Part shown: positions 25,719 through 34,845 of the stretch, piece by piece
Layout: the number at the start of each line of letters is the position of its first letter
How positions within the stretch are numbered: position 1 is the first letter of the stretch
DNA from: Pseudomonas poae
GTDB taxonomy: Bacteria > Pseudomonadota > Gammaproteobacteria > Pseudomonadales > Pseudomonadaceae
Direction: 5' to 3'
Length of the DNA: 64,000 nt
Assembly: GCF_001439785.1 (NCBI RefSeq)
Contig: NZ_JYLI01000025.1
Coordinates: forward strand, 1 to 64,000
The notes under the pieces: generated by a model
What the model was told of the DNA's origin: nothing
Database searches by the model: none
Seen by the model: only the letters and a program-made list of their open reading frames with translations
Made by a program: the position numbers and the translations under genes

Positions 25719-26900
25719 TTACTCCAGCGCAGCTGCGGGACCGAAGAACTCGTAGCGGCTTTGCGCCGGCGGCACGCCCAACGCATCGAGGTAACGCTTG
25801 ATCGCGGCCATGAAGCCTTTCGGTCCAAGGAAGTAAGCATCCAGGTCGCGCTCCTGCGGCAACCACGCCGCCAACTGCGCCTGGCTCAACAGCCCAATAC
25901 TGTCCGCCGCCGCACTCCCCCCATCGTCCTCGGCATAACAGTAAAACCGCTTGAGCTGCGGATGCCTGGCCGCCAGTCCGTCGACCCACTCGCGGAACGC
26001 ATGCACCCGGCCATTGCGCGCGCAATGGATAAAATGCACCGGGCGTTCGGTGGCCAGGGCCGCCTCGAGCATCGCCAAGGTTGGCGTGATGCCCACCCCG
26101 CCACTGATCAGCACCAGTGGTTTGTCGCTGGCCACCAGAGTGAACTCGCCCGCCGGCGGGAACAGATCAATCGTCGCGCCAACCTGCAGTTCATCATGCA
26201 AATAGCCGGACACCCGCCCCCCGGCTTCGCGCTTGACGCTGATGCGGTACTCGCCGCCGTCGCTCAAGGCCGACAGGGAATAATTGCGGCGCACTTCTTC
26301 ACCGTCGAGCACCAGCCGCAGGCTGATGTATTGGCCCGGCGCGGCGTTGAGGATCGGGCCGTTGTCCACCGGAGCAAAATAAAAGGAGGTGATCTCGGCG
26401 CTCTCCTCCACCCGCTTCGCCAGTTTGAAGGGCCGCGCACCACGCCAGCCGCCCGGCGCCTGGGCCTTTTCGTCGTAAAGGGCCTTTTCCGCGCCGATCA
26501 GAATATCCGCCAGTTGGCCATAGGCCGCGCCCCAGGCGTGCATGACCGCAGGCGTGGCGATCTCACTGCCCAGCACTTCAGAGATCGCCCGCAACAGGCA
26601 GGCGCCGACAATCGGGTAGTGCTCCGGCTGAATCTGCAACGCCACGTGCTTGTTGATGACCTTCGCCACCAAGTCGCCCAACTGGTCGAGCCGGTCGATG
26701 TGCCGCGCGTACATCAACACGCCATTGGCCAGCGCGCGGGGCTGATCGCCGCTGGCCTGGTGAGCCTGGTTGAACAGCGGACGCACTTGCGGGTACTCGG
26801 ACAGCATCATGCGGTAGAAATGGGTGATCAGCGCCTCGCCGTCGCTTTCCAGCAAGGGCACGGTGGATTGGATAATGGCGCGGTCTTGGGCCGTCAGCAT
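25719..26900 (-). CDS. hmp: flavohaemoglobin / nitric oxide dioxygenase
   Basis: 393 residues, the family's normal length. The N-terminal globin domain (~1-140) has the proximal His in 'INKHVALQIQPEHY'. An FAD-binding domain with 'RRNYSLS' and an NAD-binding domain with 'ISGGVGITPTLAMLE' follow. It converts NO and oxygen to nitrate with NAD(P)H. The ATG at 26900 has AGGAG upstream. It is transcribed away from norR, with NorR-type boxes in the shared 146-bp gap, so NO induction through NorR (called FhpR in P. aeruginosa) is the expected control. Confidence 0.97.
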   Translation of the reverse strand: MLTAQDRAIIQSTVPLLESDGEALITHFYRMMLSEYPQVRPLFNQAHQASGDQPRALANGVLMYARHIDRLDQLGDLVAKVINKHVALQIQPEHYPIVGACLLRAISEVLGSEIATPAVMHAWGAAYGQLADILIGAEKALYDEKAQAPGGWRGARPFKLAKRVEESAEITSFYFAPVDNGPILNAAPGQYISLRLVLDGEEVRRNYSLSALSDGGEYRISVKREAGGRVSGYLHDELQVGATIDLFPPAGEFTLVASDKPLVLISGGVGITPTLAMLEAALATERPVHFIHCARNGRVHAFREWVDGLAARHPQLKRFYCYAEDDGGSAAADSIGLLSQAQLAAWLPQERDLDAYFLGPKGFMAAIKRYLDALGVPPAQSRYEFFGPAAALE

Positions 26901-26996
26901 GGGAGACTCCTGGGTATTTAAATTAACTACCCTCATGCAATCAGCATTCATGCCAACCTATAAAACCAATACTTTCAACCACCTACAGACAAACTA

Positions 26997-27051
26997 GTCA
27001 ATATGACTTCCTACCCTTATAGTCACAAGGACTACAAGGAGTCATTATGAC
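26997..27051. promoter_or_regulatory. three NorR-type operator boxes between hmp and norR
   Basis: The NorR enhancer consensus known from E. coli norVW is GT-N7-AC, ideally GTCA-N3-TGAC. It occurs at 26997-27007 (GTCA-ATA-TGAC), 27022-27032 (GT-CACAAGG-AC) and 27041-27051 (GTCA-TTA-TGAC). The last box spans the norR start codon, which suggests autorepression. Three clustered boxes match the E. coli arrangement. I find no perfect sigma-54 -24/-12 element towards hmp; the nearest candidate, TTGGCATGAATGCTGATTGC, has off-consensus spacing. Confidence 0.75.
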
Positions 27052-28567
27052 TGCACATTCACTGCTCACCACCCTGCTGCCCCTGGTCGCCGATCTCTCC
27101 CGCGACCTGCCCGAAGGGGAGCGTTACCGCCGTCTGCTGCACGCCATGCGCGAACTGCTGCCGTGCGACGCTGCCGCGCTGTTGCGCCTGGATGGCGAGT
27201 GGCTGGTGCCGCTGGCGGTGGATGGCCTGAGCGCCGATACCCTGGGGCGACGCTTCAAGGTCAGCGAACACCCGCGCTTCGCCGTGCTGCTGAGCAGCCC
27301 CGGCCCTACGCGCTTCGACAGCGACAGCGCATTGCCCGACCCCTATGACGGTTTGGTCGCCGGTGTGCACGGGCAGCTGGAAGTGCACGATTGCATGGGC
27401 TGCCCGCTGTTCGTCGACGACCGGCCCTGGGGCCTGCTGACCCTGGATGCCCTGGACACCGAGCGTTTCGAACGCGTTGAACTGGACGCCCTGCAAGCCT
27501 TCGCCAGCCTCGCGGCCGCGACGGTCAACGTCGCCGAACGCATTGAACGCCTGGCCTTGCGCGCCGAAATCTACCGTCAGGCCGGTGGCCAGCCGTACAA
27601 GGAAATGATCGGCCAGAGCAAAACCCACAAGCGCCTGGTGCAAGAGATCAATCTGGTGGGCGGCAGCGACCTGACGGTGCTGATCACCGGTGAAACCGGG
27701 GTGGGCAAGGAGCTGGTGGCCCAGGCGATCCATGCAGCCTCAACGCGAGCCGACAAACCGCTGATCAGCCTCAACTGTGCCGCCCTGCCGGAGACGCTGG
27801 TGGAAAGCGAGCTGTTCGGCCACGTGCGTGGCGCCTTTACCGGTGCACTGAATGAACGCCGAGGCAAATTCGAATTGGCCAATGGCGGCACCCTGTTTCT
27901 CGATGAGGTCGGCGAGCTGTCGCTGAGCGTGCAGGCCAAACTGCTGCGCGTGCTGCAAAGCGGCCAGTTGCAGCGCCTGGGTTCTGACCGTGAACATCAG
28001 GTGGATGTGCGCTTGATTGCCGCCACCAACCGCGACCTCGCCGAAGAAGTGCGCAGCGGCCGCTACCGCGCCGACTTCTACCACCGCCTCAGCGTGTACC
28101 CGCTGCACGTACCCGCGCTGCGTGACCGCGGCCGCGACGTGTTGCTGCTGGCCGGTTACTTCCTCGAACAGAACCGCTCACGCATGGGCCTGGGCAGCCT
28201 GCGCCTGGCCAGCGATGCCCAGGCCGCGCTGCTGGCCTATCACTGGCCGGGCAATGTGCGCGAACTGGAACACGCGATCGGGCGCAGCGCGCTCAAGGCG
28301 CTGGGCAACTGCCGCGAGCGGCCGAAGATACTCAGCCTGAGCGCCAGGGACCTCGATCTGCCCGATGTCAGCGCGCCAGTCATTGAGGCGCAAGCCCCGC
28401 CGGCCCCCCTCACCGGTGACCTGCGCCAGGCTACCGAGCATTACCAGCGCCAACTGATCGACGCCTGCCTGGAACGCCACCAGCACAACTGGGCCGGCGC
28501 CGCCCGCGAACTGGGCCTGGACCGCGCCAACCTGGGCCGCCTGGCCAGACGCCTGGGCCTGAAGTAG
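27047..28567 (+). CDS. norR: nitric oxide-responsive sigma-54 activator NorR
   Basis: 506 residues with the NorR layout: GAF domain (~20-170, senses NO through a non-haem iron), AAA+ domain with Walker A 'GETGVGKE', the sigma-54 contact loop 'GAFTGA' and Walker B 'GTLFLDEVGEL', and a C-terminal Fis-type helix-turn-helix ('NWAGAARELGLDRANLGRLA'). It activates the divergent hmp when NO binds. A strong site, AAGGAG, precedes the ATG. It is followed by a REP-like repeat. Confidence 0.96.
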   Translation: MTAHSLLTTLLPLVADLSRDLPEGERYRRLLHAMRELLPCDAAALLRLDGEWLVPLAVDGLSADTLGRRFKVSEHPRFAVLLSSPGPTRFDSDSALPDPYDGLVAGVHGQLEVHDCMGCPLFVDDRPWGLLTLDALDTERFERVELDALQAFASLAAATVNVAERIERLALRAEIYRQAGGQPYKEMIGQSKTHKRLVQEINLVGGSDLTVLITGETGVGKELVAQAIHAASTRADKPLISLNCAALPETLVESELFGHVRGAFTGALNERRGKFELANGGTLFLDEVGELSLSVQAKLLRVLQSGQLQRLGSDREHQVDVRLIAATNRDLAEEVRSGRYRADFYHRLSVYPLHVPALRDRGRDVLLLAGYFLEQNRSRMGLGSLRLASDAQAALLAYHWPGNVRELEHAIGRSALKALGNCRERPKILSLSARDLDLPDVSAPVIEAQAPPAPLTGDLRQATEHYQRQLIDACLERHQHNWAGAARELGLDRANLGRLARRLGLK

Positions 28568-28631
28568 CAGGCAACCCCACTCCTGTGGCTAGCGGGCAGC
28601 CCCAATGCCATTCAGTTAAGCGCAGATTCCC

Positions 28632-28766
28632 TGTGGCGAGCAGGCTTGTCCTGCGTTGGGCTGCGCAGCAGCCCCAAAACCAGGCGCTGAGCCGTATCAG
28701 GTACACCGCGTTTTGCTGGATTGGGGGCGCTTCGCACCCCAACGCGGGGCAAGCCCGCTCGCCACA
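28632..28766 (+). repeat. REP-doublet repeat, copy 3
   Basis: Same orientation and nearly the same sequence as copy 1. Flanks on both sides (GCCATTCAGTTAAGCGCAG on the left, CTGAACGGCATTAGGG on the right) are inverted copies of one another and match the flank of copy 2, so the full palindromic unit here reaches about 28600-28816. Confidence 0.9.
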
Positions 28767-28846
28767 ATAAGCCCACACATTTTCCTGAACTGAACGGCAT
28801 TAGGGCTCGCCACAGGCTGCAGTTGAATCAACGAATTGGCAGAGCC

Positions 28847-29752
28847 TCACTGGATTGGTTTTGCGTGGAAGATCGGGCTCATAACTTTAGGCTTTCTGAA
28901 CACCAACACATTGCCCAGCATCACCAGTACCAGCCCGGCCAATGCCGGCGGCGTCCACTGATAGCCTTCGGCAAATGCCGACACGTTCAACGCCACCACC
29001 GGGAACAGCACGGTGCAATACGCCGCGCGTTCGGGCCCCATGCGTCCCACCAGGGTGAGATACGCCGTGAACCCGATCACCGACCCTGGAATCACCAGGT
29101 ACCACAAGGCGCCGATATAGCGCGCGCTCCACTCCATCTCGAAGGGAATGCCGCGCAGCACGCACCAGGTCGCCAGCATCAAGGCGCCGTAGGCCATGCC
29201 CCAGGCATTGGTGGTCAACGGTCTGAGGCCAGCCTTCTGTTGCAGACTCGAAAGCATATTGCCCGCCGAAAAACACAGCGTCCCCAGTAGCGCCAGACCT
29301 AGCCCCAGCAACGTCTGCGGGCTGGCGGTGTGCCCGGCCAGTTCCGGCCAGAACAGAAAGCCCAGTCCCAGCAGACCCAGGCCACCGCCCATCAACACGT
29401 TGCGCGCCACACGCTGGCCGAAAAACACCCGTGCGTTCAGCGCGTTCCACAGGGTGGCAGTGGAAAACACCACCGCCACCAGGCCACTGGGGACCCACTG
29501 CGTGGCGGTCAAAAAACACATGAAGTTGACGCAGAACAGGCACAGTCCCTGGGCCAGGCAGATCAGATGCCCGCGCCGGTTCATCACCTGCAGCCTGCGA
29601 CTGAGCAACAACAGCGCAAACAGCACCAGCGCGGCCAGGCCAAAGCGGTACACAATCGACACGGGGATCGCGACAACGCGCAACTGCCACTTGAGGGCGA
29701 TCCAGGTGGTGCCCCAGATCAGCACGGTGAGGACATACAGGGAAAGGTTCAT
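28847..29752 (-). CDS. EamA/DMT family transporter
   Basis: 301 residues with ten predicted membrane helices in two EamA repeats. 'LIWGTTWIALKW' near the N-terminus is the typical first-helix motif of the family. These inner-membrane carriers export small metabolites or amino acids, and the substrate is not predictable here. I start it at 29752 (MNLSLYVLTVLIWG); the 13 upstream codons are Arg-rich and not family-like. It diverges from the AraC-type regulator 137 bp away, which may control it. Confidence 0.9.
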   Translation of the reverse strand: MNLSLYVLTVLIWGTTWIALKWQLRVVAIPVSIVYRFGLAALVLFALLLLSRRLQVMNRRGHLICLAQGLCLFCVNFMCFLTATQWVPSGLVAVVFSTATLWNALNARVFFGQRVARNVLMGGGLGLLGLGFLFWPELAGHTASPQTLLGLGLALLGTLCFSAGNMLSSLQQKAGLRPLTTNAWGMAYGALMLATWCVLRGIPFEMEWSARYIGALWYLVIPGSVIGFTAYLTLVGRMGPERAAYCTVLFPVVALNVSAFAEGYQWTPPALAGLVLVMLGNVLVFRKPKVMSPIFHAKPIQ

Positions 29753-29889
29753 GGCGCGGCTCCGAAGGTTGAGCCACAGTGTCCGCCCCAAGGCCCGAAT
29801 CGCTCTTGCACATTCTTGCGCTTTTGTCGGGCGCAGGGATCACAGTCCGGACCTCGCGCGGTAGGATGCCAGGCATCGGAGAACACGCC

Positions 29890-30762
29890 ATGCCTGATCT
29901 GCAATCGCTGCACATCTTTCAGTCCCTCAACCGCTCGCCCAACGCACGCCTGCACGCTTGCGCCGAGCTGGGGGATGGCGTGTCGGCGGCGCTGTGGAGC
30001 AACCACCACGATGCCCAGGATTATCAGGGGCCCAGCCATCACACGCTGTCCTGCTATGTCGGTGGCGGCACCGGGACCTTTCGCCGTGACCAGCCGGGCA
30101 TCAAGGGCGGTCCGGACAAGCTGTGCGTGCTGCCGGCCGAGCATCAGTCGGCCTGGGTGATCAACGGCGACATCCGCCTGGCCCATGTGTATTTCAGCCC
30201 GGAACAATTCGCCCTCGGCTGCGTCACCCTGCTGGACCGCGAACCGCGCGCCCTCGCATTGCAGGAAGCGACCTTTCTTGAAGACCCAGGCCAGGCGCAG
30301 CGGTTTCACCAACTGATCGCGCTCAATTGGCACGAGCCGGCCGAACGCCTGCTCACCAGCAGCCTGGCCCATGAGATGCTCAGCCACACCCTGCTCAATC
30401 AGGTCGGCGCCCGCGATGGCCTGCGTTTGAAAGGCGGGCTGGCGCCCTACCAACGCCGGCGATTGGTGGAGTACATCGAACAGCACCTGCACGACCCCAT
30501 CAGCCTCGGGCTGTTGGCCGGCTTGTGCGCCTTGTCGGAATACCACTTCGCGCGGATGTTCCGCCAGAGCTTCGGCCTGCCGCCTCATCAATACCTGCTG
30601 GCGCGCCGCCTGGCCTGCGCGCGCGACCTGCTGCGCGGCGGCGTCCTGCCGTTGGGCGAAGTCGCCTTGATGTGCGGGTTTTCCAGCGCCAGCCATTTCA
30701 ATCAGCGCTTTCGCCAGGCCATGGGCGCAACGCCCGGCGACTATCGCCAGGCCTTCGTCTAG
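29890..30762 (+). CDS. AraC family transcriptional regulator
   Basis: 290 residues from the ATG at 29890 (MPDLQSLHIFQSL). The N-terminal part is a cupin-like sensing domain. The C-terminal ~100 residues hold two helix-turn-helix motifs with the family signature 'LGEVALMCGFSSASHFNQRF', ending 'GATPGDYRQ'. The effector is unknown. Divergent to the DMT transporter, a frequent arrangement in which the regulator controls the exporter. Its 3' end overlaps the end of the convergent LuxR-type gene by four bases. Confidence 0.93.
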   Translation: MPDLQSLHIFQSLNRSPNARLHACAELGDGVSAALWSNHHDAQDYQGPSHHTLSCYVGGGTGTFRRDQPGIKGGPDKLCVLPAEHQSAWVINGDIRLAHVYFSPEQFALGCVTLLDREPRALALQEATFLEDPGQAQRFHQLIALNWHEPAERLLTSSLAHEMLSHTLLNQVGARDGLRLKGGLAPYQRRRLVEYIEQHLHDPISLGLLAGLCALSEYHFARMFRQSFGLPPHQYLLARRLACARDLLRGGVLPLGEVALMCGFSSASHFNQRFRQAMGATPGDYRQAFV

Positions 30763-33260
30763 ACCATCAGCCCCAGGGCCTTGGCCTTGGCCACCGCCTG
30801 GGTGCGCCGTTCCACGCCGAGCTTGCTGTGGATGCGCCTGGCATGGGTCTTGACCGTGTGCAGGGAAATGAACAGACGGTCGGCAATCTGCAGGTTGGAA
30901 TTGCCCAGGGCGATCAAGTGCAGCACTTCCAGTTCACGCAGGCTCAAGGGATTGTCCGCTGCGTCGTGCCCCACCGCCTGCGGCTCCAGGCCCAGTTCGC
31001 TCAATACACCAGGCGAACGCAGGCGCAGCTCGCGGATCGCCTGCTGCACCTGGCAGCGCGCCGCGAGCGCCAGCCCGGCTTGCAGCGCACGACGCGCCAG
31101 GGCGGAGTCGCCCAACTGCCACGCCACCTCGCCGAGCACCAACTGCACTTCGGTTTCCAGGCAGAGCATGCCGCTTTGCCGGGTGGCCTCCAGCAATGCG
31201 TTAAGCCGCGCGAGCGGTTGCTCGGCGCACCCCAGCTTCACTTCCGCCAGCACCAGCAGGTACTCAAGACGCGGGACCAGTTCCAGCGTGGCCGGCGGTG
31301 CCTGCCTGGCGTGCGGCCCGCGAAAGTGACGCAGCACACGGCGCACCGCTTCCACGGTCAAGTCGGCGCGGCCCTGCTGCAACCAGAAATGCCCGCTGAT
31401 CAACAGCAGCACCGCGCGGTAAACGCTTTGCGGGACGTGCCGTTGCTGCATCAGCCGCTCAGCCTCGCGCAGTTGGACAAACGCCTGGGCGTAGTCGCCC
31501 TGATTGGCCGCCAGCAATGCCAGGCCCAGAAAACCATAGAGCACACGCTTGTCCTGACTGTGCAGGCACATCGTCAAGCCCGTCTGAAAACAGTCGGCGG
31601 CCAGTGCATCCTGGCCCTGACGCAGGGCCAGGTGGCCACGGCGCAACGCGATCCGTCCCACCAGCGGACCGGCATCGAGCTGCTGCTTGAGCAACATCGC
31701 CTGCACCTGCTCCAACAGGCTTTGCGCCCGATGGGGTGCGCCGCGCTGCTCGAGCAACTGAGCGTGATCCAGTTCGAGCAATGCCTCCAGCAGCAACGAA
31801 CCCTCGGCGCGGGCCAGGCACAGCGCGTCGCGGTTCAGGGTTTGGGCGACGTCCAGCTCGCCGCGCAGCAAGGCTTGCTGGGTGAGCCCGGACAGGCACA
31901 TCAGGCGCGAGGTCCAGGCGCTGTCGGGCAAGGCCTGCAGCGCTTCAAGAAAATGCGCGCGGGAGCATTCGCCATCGCCGTTCAAATGCAACAACCAGCC
32001 CCACTGCGCTTGCCAACGCGCCAGCAGGTGGCGTTGCTGGGCGGCGCAAGGTTGCGGTGTAAAGCGCGCCAGTTGATCGATGCACTGCGCGGCCTGATCG
32101 AAGCGGCCGGCGAACAGCAGCGCCGCCGTCACCAGCCCCACCAGCTGCGCAGAGCACAGCAGCAGCTCATCACCGTGCTGTTCGTGCAGGCGCAACACCA
32201 GCACGGCGTTCTGCTGGCGAAACAGGTCTTCGAAACTGAAGTGCTGCAACAGGCTCACCGCCACTTCGAACGCTTCGGCCAGCAGCGCCTGTTCGAACGC
32301 GGCCTGCCAGTCGCCCTCGGCGGTAAACCATTGGCAGGCACGCCGATGCCAGGAACGACGGGCCGGCCAGGGTTCCTCGCGCACCACGTGGGCCAGCGGC
32401 GCAAATATGCACAACCAGTCGGCGCTGTGTTCCCACGGCTGGATAAAGGCACCGAGCGCCTGCAGATCGCGCAGGCACCGGCCGCCGTCGCCAGCGCCGA
32501 ACAGGTGTTCACACAGGCGCGCATTGAACCTCGGCAGACGGGCCAGCACCTGCCACGCCTCGACCCATTCGGCGGGCCAGGTGTTGAACAGCTCGTGCTG
32601 CAAATAGTCGCGCAGGGTTTTGTCGGGATGACCGTCGCCCAACAAGGCGATACGCACACCTGCGCACCATCCGGCGCTGAAGTGCACGACGCTGTCCAGG
32701 CTCTGGCCGGGGCCGAGCAATGCCTGGATTTCCCCGGTGCTGAACGCCAGCTCGCTGGCGCTGCACTCCCACAGTTCATCGTCGAGCAACAGCCGCGGCC
32801 AGTTGCACGCCGGGCGCCGCCGCGTGCCCAGCCACCAGCTCAGCGCCGGGCTGCTTTGGGTGAGCAGGCGGTCGAGCAAGGCATCCAGTTCGGTGTCGGG
32901 GAAACGGCAGAAGTCATCGAGAAACAGCCAGGCCGGCGTTGACCAGCCACTGAGATCGAGCAACAGCGCAGCTTCATCGGTGAAGGGCAGGCCCAGACCC
33001 TGTGCCACACGCCGGCACAGGTTTTCAGGACTCAGGACCACCCCATTGAGCGCCAGCCAGTACACCTGGCACCCCGCAGGCGCCTGCAAGGCGCACTCGG
33101 CGAACAACGCACTCTTGCCGCTGCCGCCCGGTGCCCATAGCAACCTCACCCGTGCCTGCGCTGCGAGCAAGGGCTGGGCCAGTCGCGGGCGCAACAGGTG
33201 GTGAGCGGACAGCCGTGGCATGAATCCGGGACGGTCCAGGCAGCGAGTCATGGCGGTCAT
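30759..33260 (-). CDS. MalT/AlkS-like LuxR family regulator (LAL type)
   Basis: 833 residues. A P-loop 'APGGSGKSAL' near residue 45 and 'AWLFLDDFCRF' form an NTPase (STAND) module. A long helical, TPR-like region (~350-740) follows, and the C-terminal LuxR helix-turn-helix is 'LSLRELEVLHLIALGNSNLQ' plus 'LFISLHTVKTHARRI'. Such regulators use ATP and an inducer to oligomerise and activate transcription (MalT, AlkS). It points towards no obvious target on its own strand downstream; the DUF1329/DUF1302 genes just upstream, also on this strand, are plausible targets. Confidence 0.92.
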   Translation of the reverse strand: MTAMTRCLDRPGFMPRLSAHHLLRPRLAQPLLAAQARVRLLWAPGGSGKSALFAECALQAPAGCQVYWLALNGVVLSPENLCRRVAQGLGLPFTDEAALLLDLSGWSTPAWLFLDDFCRFPDTELDALLDRLLTQSSPALSWWLGTRRRPACNWPRLLLDDELWECSASELAFSTGEIQALLGPGQSLDSVVHFSAGWCAGVRIALLGDGHPDKTLRDYLQHELFNTWPAEWVEAWQVLARLPRFNARLCEHLFGAGDGGRCLRDLQALGAFIQPWEHSADWLCIFAPLAHVVREEPWPARRSWHRRACQWFTAEGDWQAAFEQALLAEAFEVAVSLLQHFSFEDLFRQQNAVLVLRLHEQHGDELLLCSAQLVGLVTAALLFAGRFDQAAQCIDQLARFTPQPCAAQQRHLLARWQAQWGWLLHLNGDGECSRAHFLEALQALPDSAWTSRLMCLSGLTQQALLRGELDVAQTLNRDALCLARAEGSLLLEALLELDHAQLLEQRGAPHRAQSLLEQVQAMLLKQQLDAGPLVGRIALRRGHLALRQGQDALAADCFQTGLTMCLHSQDKRVLYGFLGLALLAANQGDYAQAFVQLREAERLMQQRHVPQSVYRAVLLLISGHFWLQQGRADLTVEAVRRVLRHFRGPHARQAPPATLELVPRLEYLLVLAEVKLGCAEQPLARLNALLEATRQSGMLCLETEVQLVLGEVAWQLGDSALARRALQAGLALAARCQVQQAIRELRLRSPGVLSELGLEPQAVGHDAADNPLSLRELEVLHLIALGNSNLQIADRLFISLHTVKTHARRIHSKLGVERRTQAVAKAKALGLMV

Positions 33261-33391
33261 TGCTGCATCCTGCGTTTTTATTGTGATGGAGCCTGACGCG
33301 TACCCTAGTCCTGGGCTTGGTGGTTGTTGAAGAAGTATTCAGCGGGGTGATTGACGGCCATGCATAAAAGCCGAGGTGCACGCTTATCCAA

Positions 33392-33436
33392 TGTGGGAGC
33401 TGACCCACCGCTATCGCAGGCAAGCCAGCTCCCACA
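33392..33436. repeat. short REP-like palindrome, GTGGGAGC family
   Basis: TGTGGGAGCTG at the left pairs with CAGCTCCCACA at the right around CTATCGCAGGCAAGC. This second REP family also occurs at ~55.5 and ~56.5 kb. Confidence 0.75.
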
Positions 33437-33460
33437 GGTTGGTTGGATTTCACCTCACCT

Positions 33461-34819
33461 TCAGCGCACGCCTTCGGAGCGCAATGCTGCGGGGGTGTAG
33501 TCGGCGGCCTTGGCGGCGAAGCCGAACACGAAGCTGCGTTTCTCCTCGTTCTTCATGCCCAGGGCGATGTAACGCCCGGCGATGAGGTCATAGAGGGTTT
33601 CGACGGTGTAGGCCGGCACCTGGTGGTCGTAATAGAACTGCGCATGGCCTTCGGCGACGCGCCACAGTTGGCCGCGACCGTCGTAGTGATCCACCAGTGC
33701 CACCTGCCAGCTGTCTTCGTCGATGTACATGTGGCGCTTGGCGTAAACATGCCGTTCGCTGGGCTTGACCGTGCCGACCACTTCCCACACGCGGTGCAGC
33801 TCGTAGCGGGTCAGGTCCTGGTTGATGTGGCCGGCCTTGATGATGTCGTCGTACTTGAGGCTCGGCGAATCGAGCTTGTAGCTGTTGTAGGGGATGTACA
33901 TCTCTTTCTTGCCCACCAGCTTCCAGTCGTAGCGGTCGGGCGCGCCGGAGAACATGTCGAAGTTGTCGGTGGTGCGCAGGCCGTCGGAGGCGGTGCCCGG
34001 CCCGTCATACGACACTTGCGGCGCACGCCGTACGCGGCGCTGGCCGGCGTTGTAGATCCAGGCCAGGCGCGGCTCTTTCACCTGATCGAGGGTTTCGTGC
34101 ACCAGCAGCACGTTGCCCGCCAAACGCGCCGGGGCCGTCACCGACTGCTTGAAGAAGCTCAACACGTTGGCCGCCTTGGCCGGGTCCATGTCGGGGATGG
34201 CCTGGGGCACCGCCACTTCTTCCTCGAAACGAATCGGCGTGTAGCTGCCGTTGGTCTGCGGCGTGGCCTGGGTGATGATGCGCCGCAGGTTGCCGCCGTG
34301 GTAACGGGTAATGTGGTTCCACAACACCTCCACGCCCGTCTTGGGAATCGGGAACGCGTAGTAGCGATTGCCGGTGAAATTCTCCAGGCCGTTGCCATCG
34401 TTGATCGTCTTGACGTTCAACGCGCTGCGCTTGATCGACTCGTAGATGTCCGGCGGCAGGTTCACTGTGCGGTGGCTGGGGTACACCGGGATCTTGTAGG
34501 TCTCCGGGTAGCGCTTGAACATGGCCACCTGGCCGTCGGAGAGTTTGTCCTTGTACTTGTCAACGGTGGCGGCGGTGATCACGAACAGCGGTTTCTCGCT
34601 GGCAAACGGATCGGCCAGGAAGCCTTTGCTGTCCACCACACCGGCGTTTTTCGGGATGCCGCCGGTCCAGGCCGGGATCGAGCCGTCAGCATTGCCGGCT
34701 TTTTCGGCGCCGACCGGCGTGAGGGTGGTGCCCAACTGGGCAGCCTCTTGCGGCGAAACCGCCGCCGTCACGTGAGCGGCCAACAGACTCAGGGCCAGCA
34801 CTGCAATTGTCTTACGCAT
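33461..34819 (-). CDS. DUF1329 domain-containing protein, periplasmic/outer-membrane
   Basis: 452 residues with a signal peptide (MRKTIAVLALSLLAAHVTAA). DUF1329 proteins are predicted LolB-like lipid-binding folds. They are nearly always encoded beside a DUF1302 protein, as here (26 bp after it), and are linked in several bacteria to handling of hydrophobic or acyl compounds; the exact role is not known. The pair is upstream of the MalT-like regulator gene on the same strand. Confidence 0.92.
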   Translation of the reverse strand: MRKTIAVLALSLLAAHVTAAVSPQEAAQLGTTLTPVGAEKAGNADGSIPAWTGGIPKNAGVVDSKGFLADPFASEKPLFVITAATVDKYKDKLSDGQVAMFKRYPETYKIPVYPSHRTVNLPPDIYESIKRSALNVKTINDGNGLENFTGNRYYAFPIPKTGVEVLWNHITRYHGGNLRRIITQATPQTNGSYTPIRFEEEVAVPQAIPDMDPAKAANVLSFFKQSVTAPARLAGNVLLVHETLDQVKEPRLAWIYNAGQRRVRRAPQVSYDGPGTASDGLRTTDNFDMFSGAPDRYDWKLVGKKEMYIPYNSYKLDSPSLKYDDIIKAGHINQDLTRYELHRVWEVVGTVKPSERHVYAKRHMYIDEDSWQVALVDHYDGRGQLWRVAEGHAQFYYDHQVPAYTVETLYDLIAGRYIALGMKNEEKRSFVFGFAAKAADYTPAALRSEGVR

Positions 34820-34845
34820 AAGTTCTTGTCCTTCTTTAAGCCAAA

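Noticed and set aside
26920..26945. A clean sigma-54 promoter for hmp
   Set aside because: The GG and GC elements found are separated by 14 bases instead of the required 10, so I only note it as a weak candidate.
30525..32942. An 805-codon + strand open frame
   Set aside because: Antisense to the MalT-like regulator and overlapping the AraC gene; Gln/Arg/His-rich with no domain.
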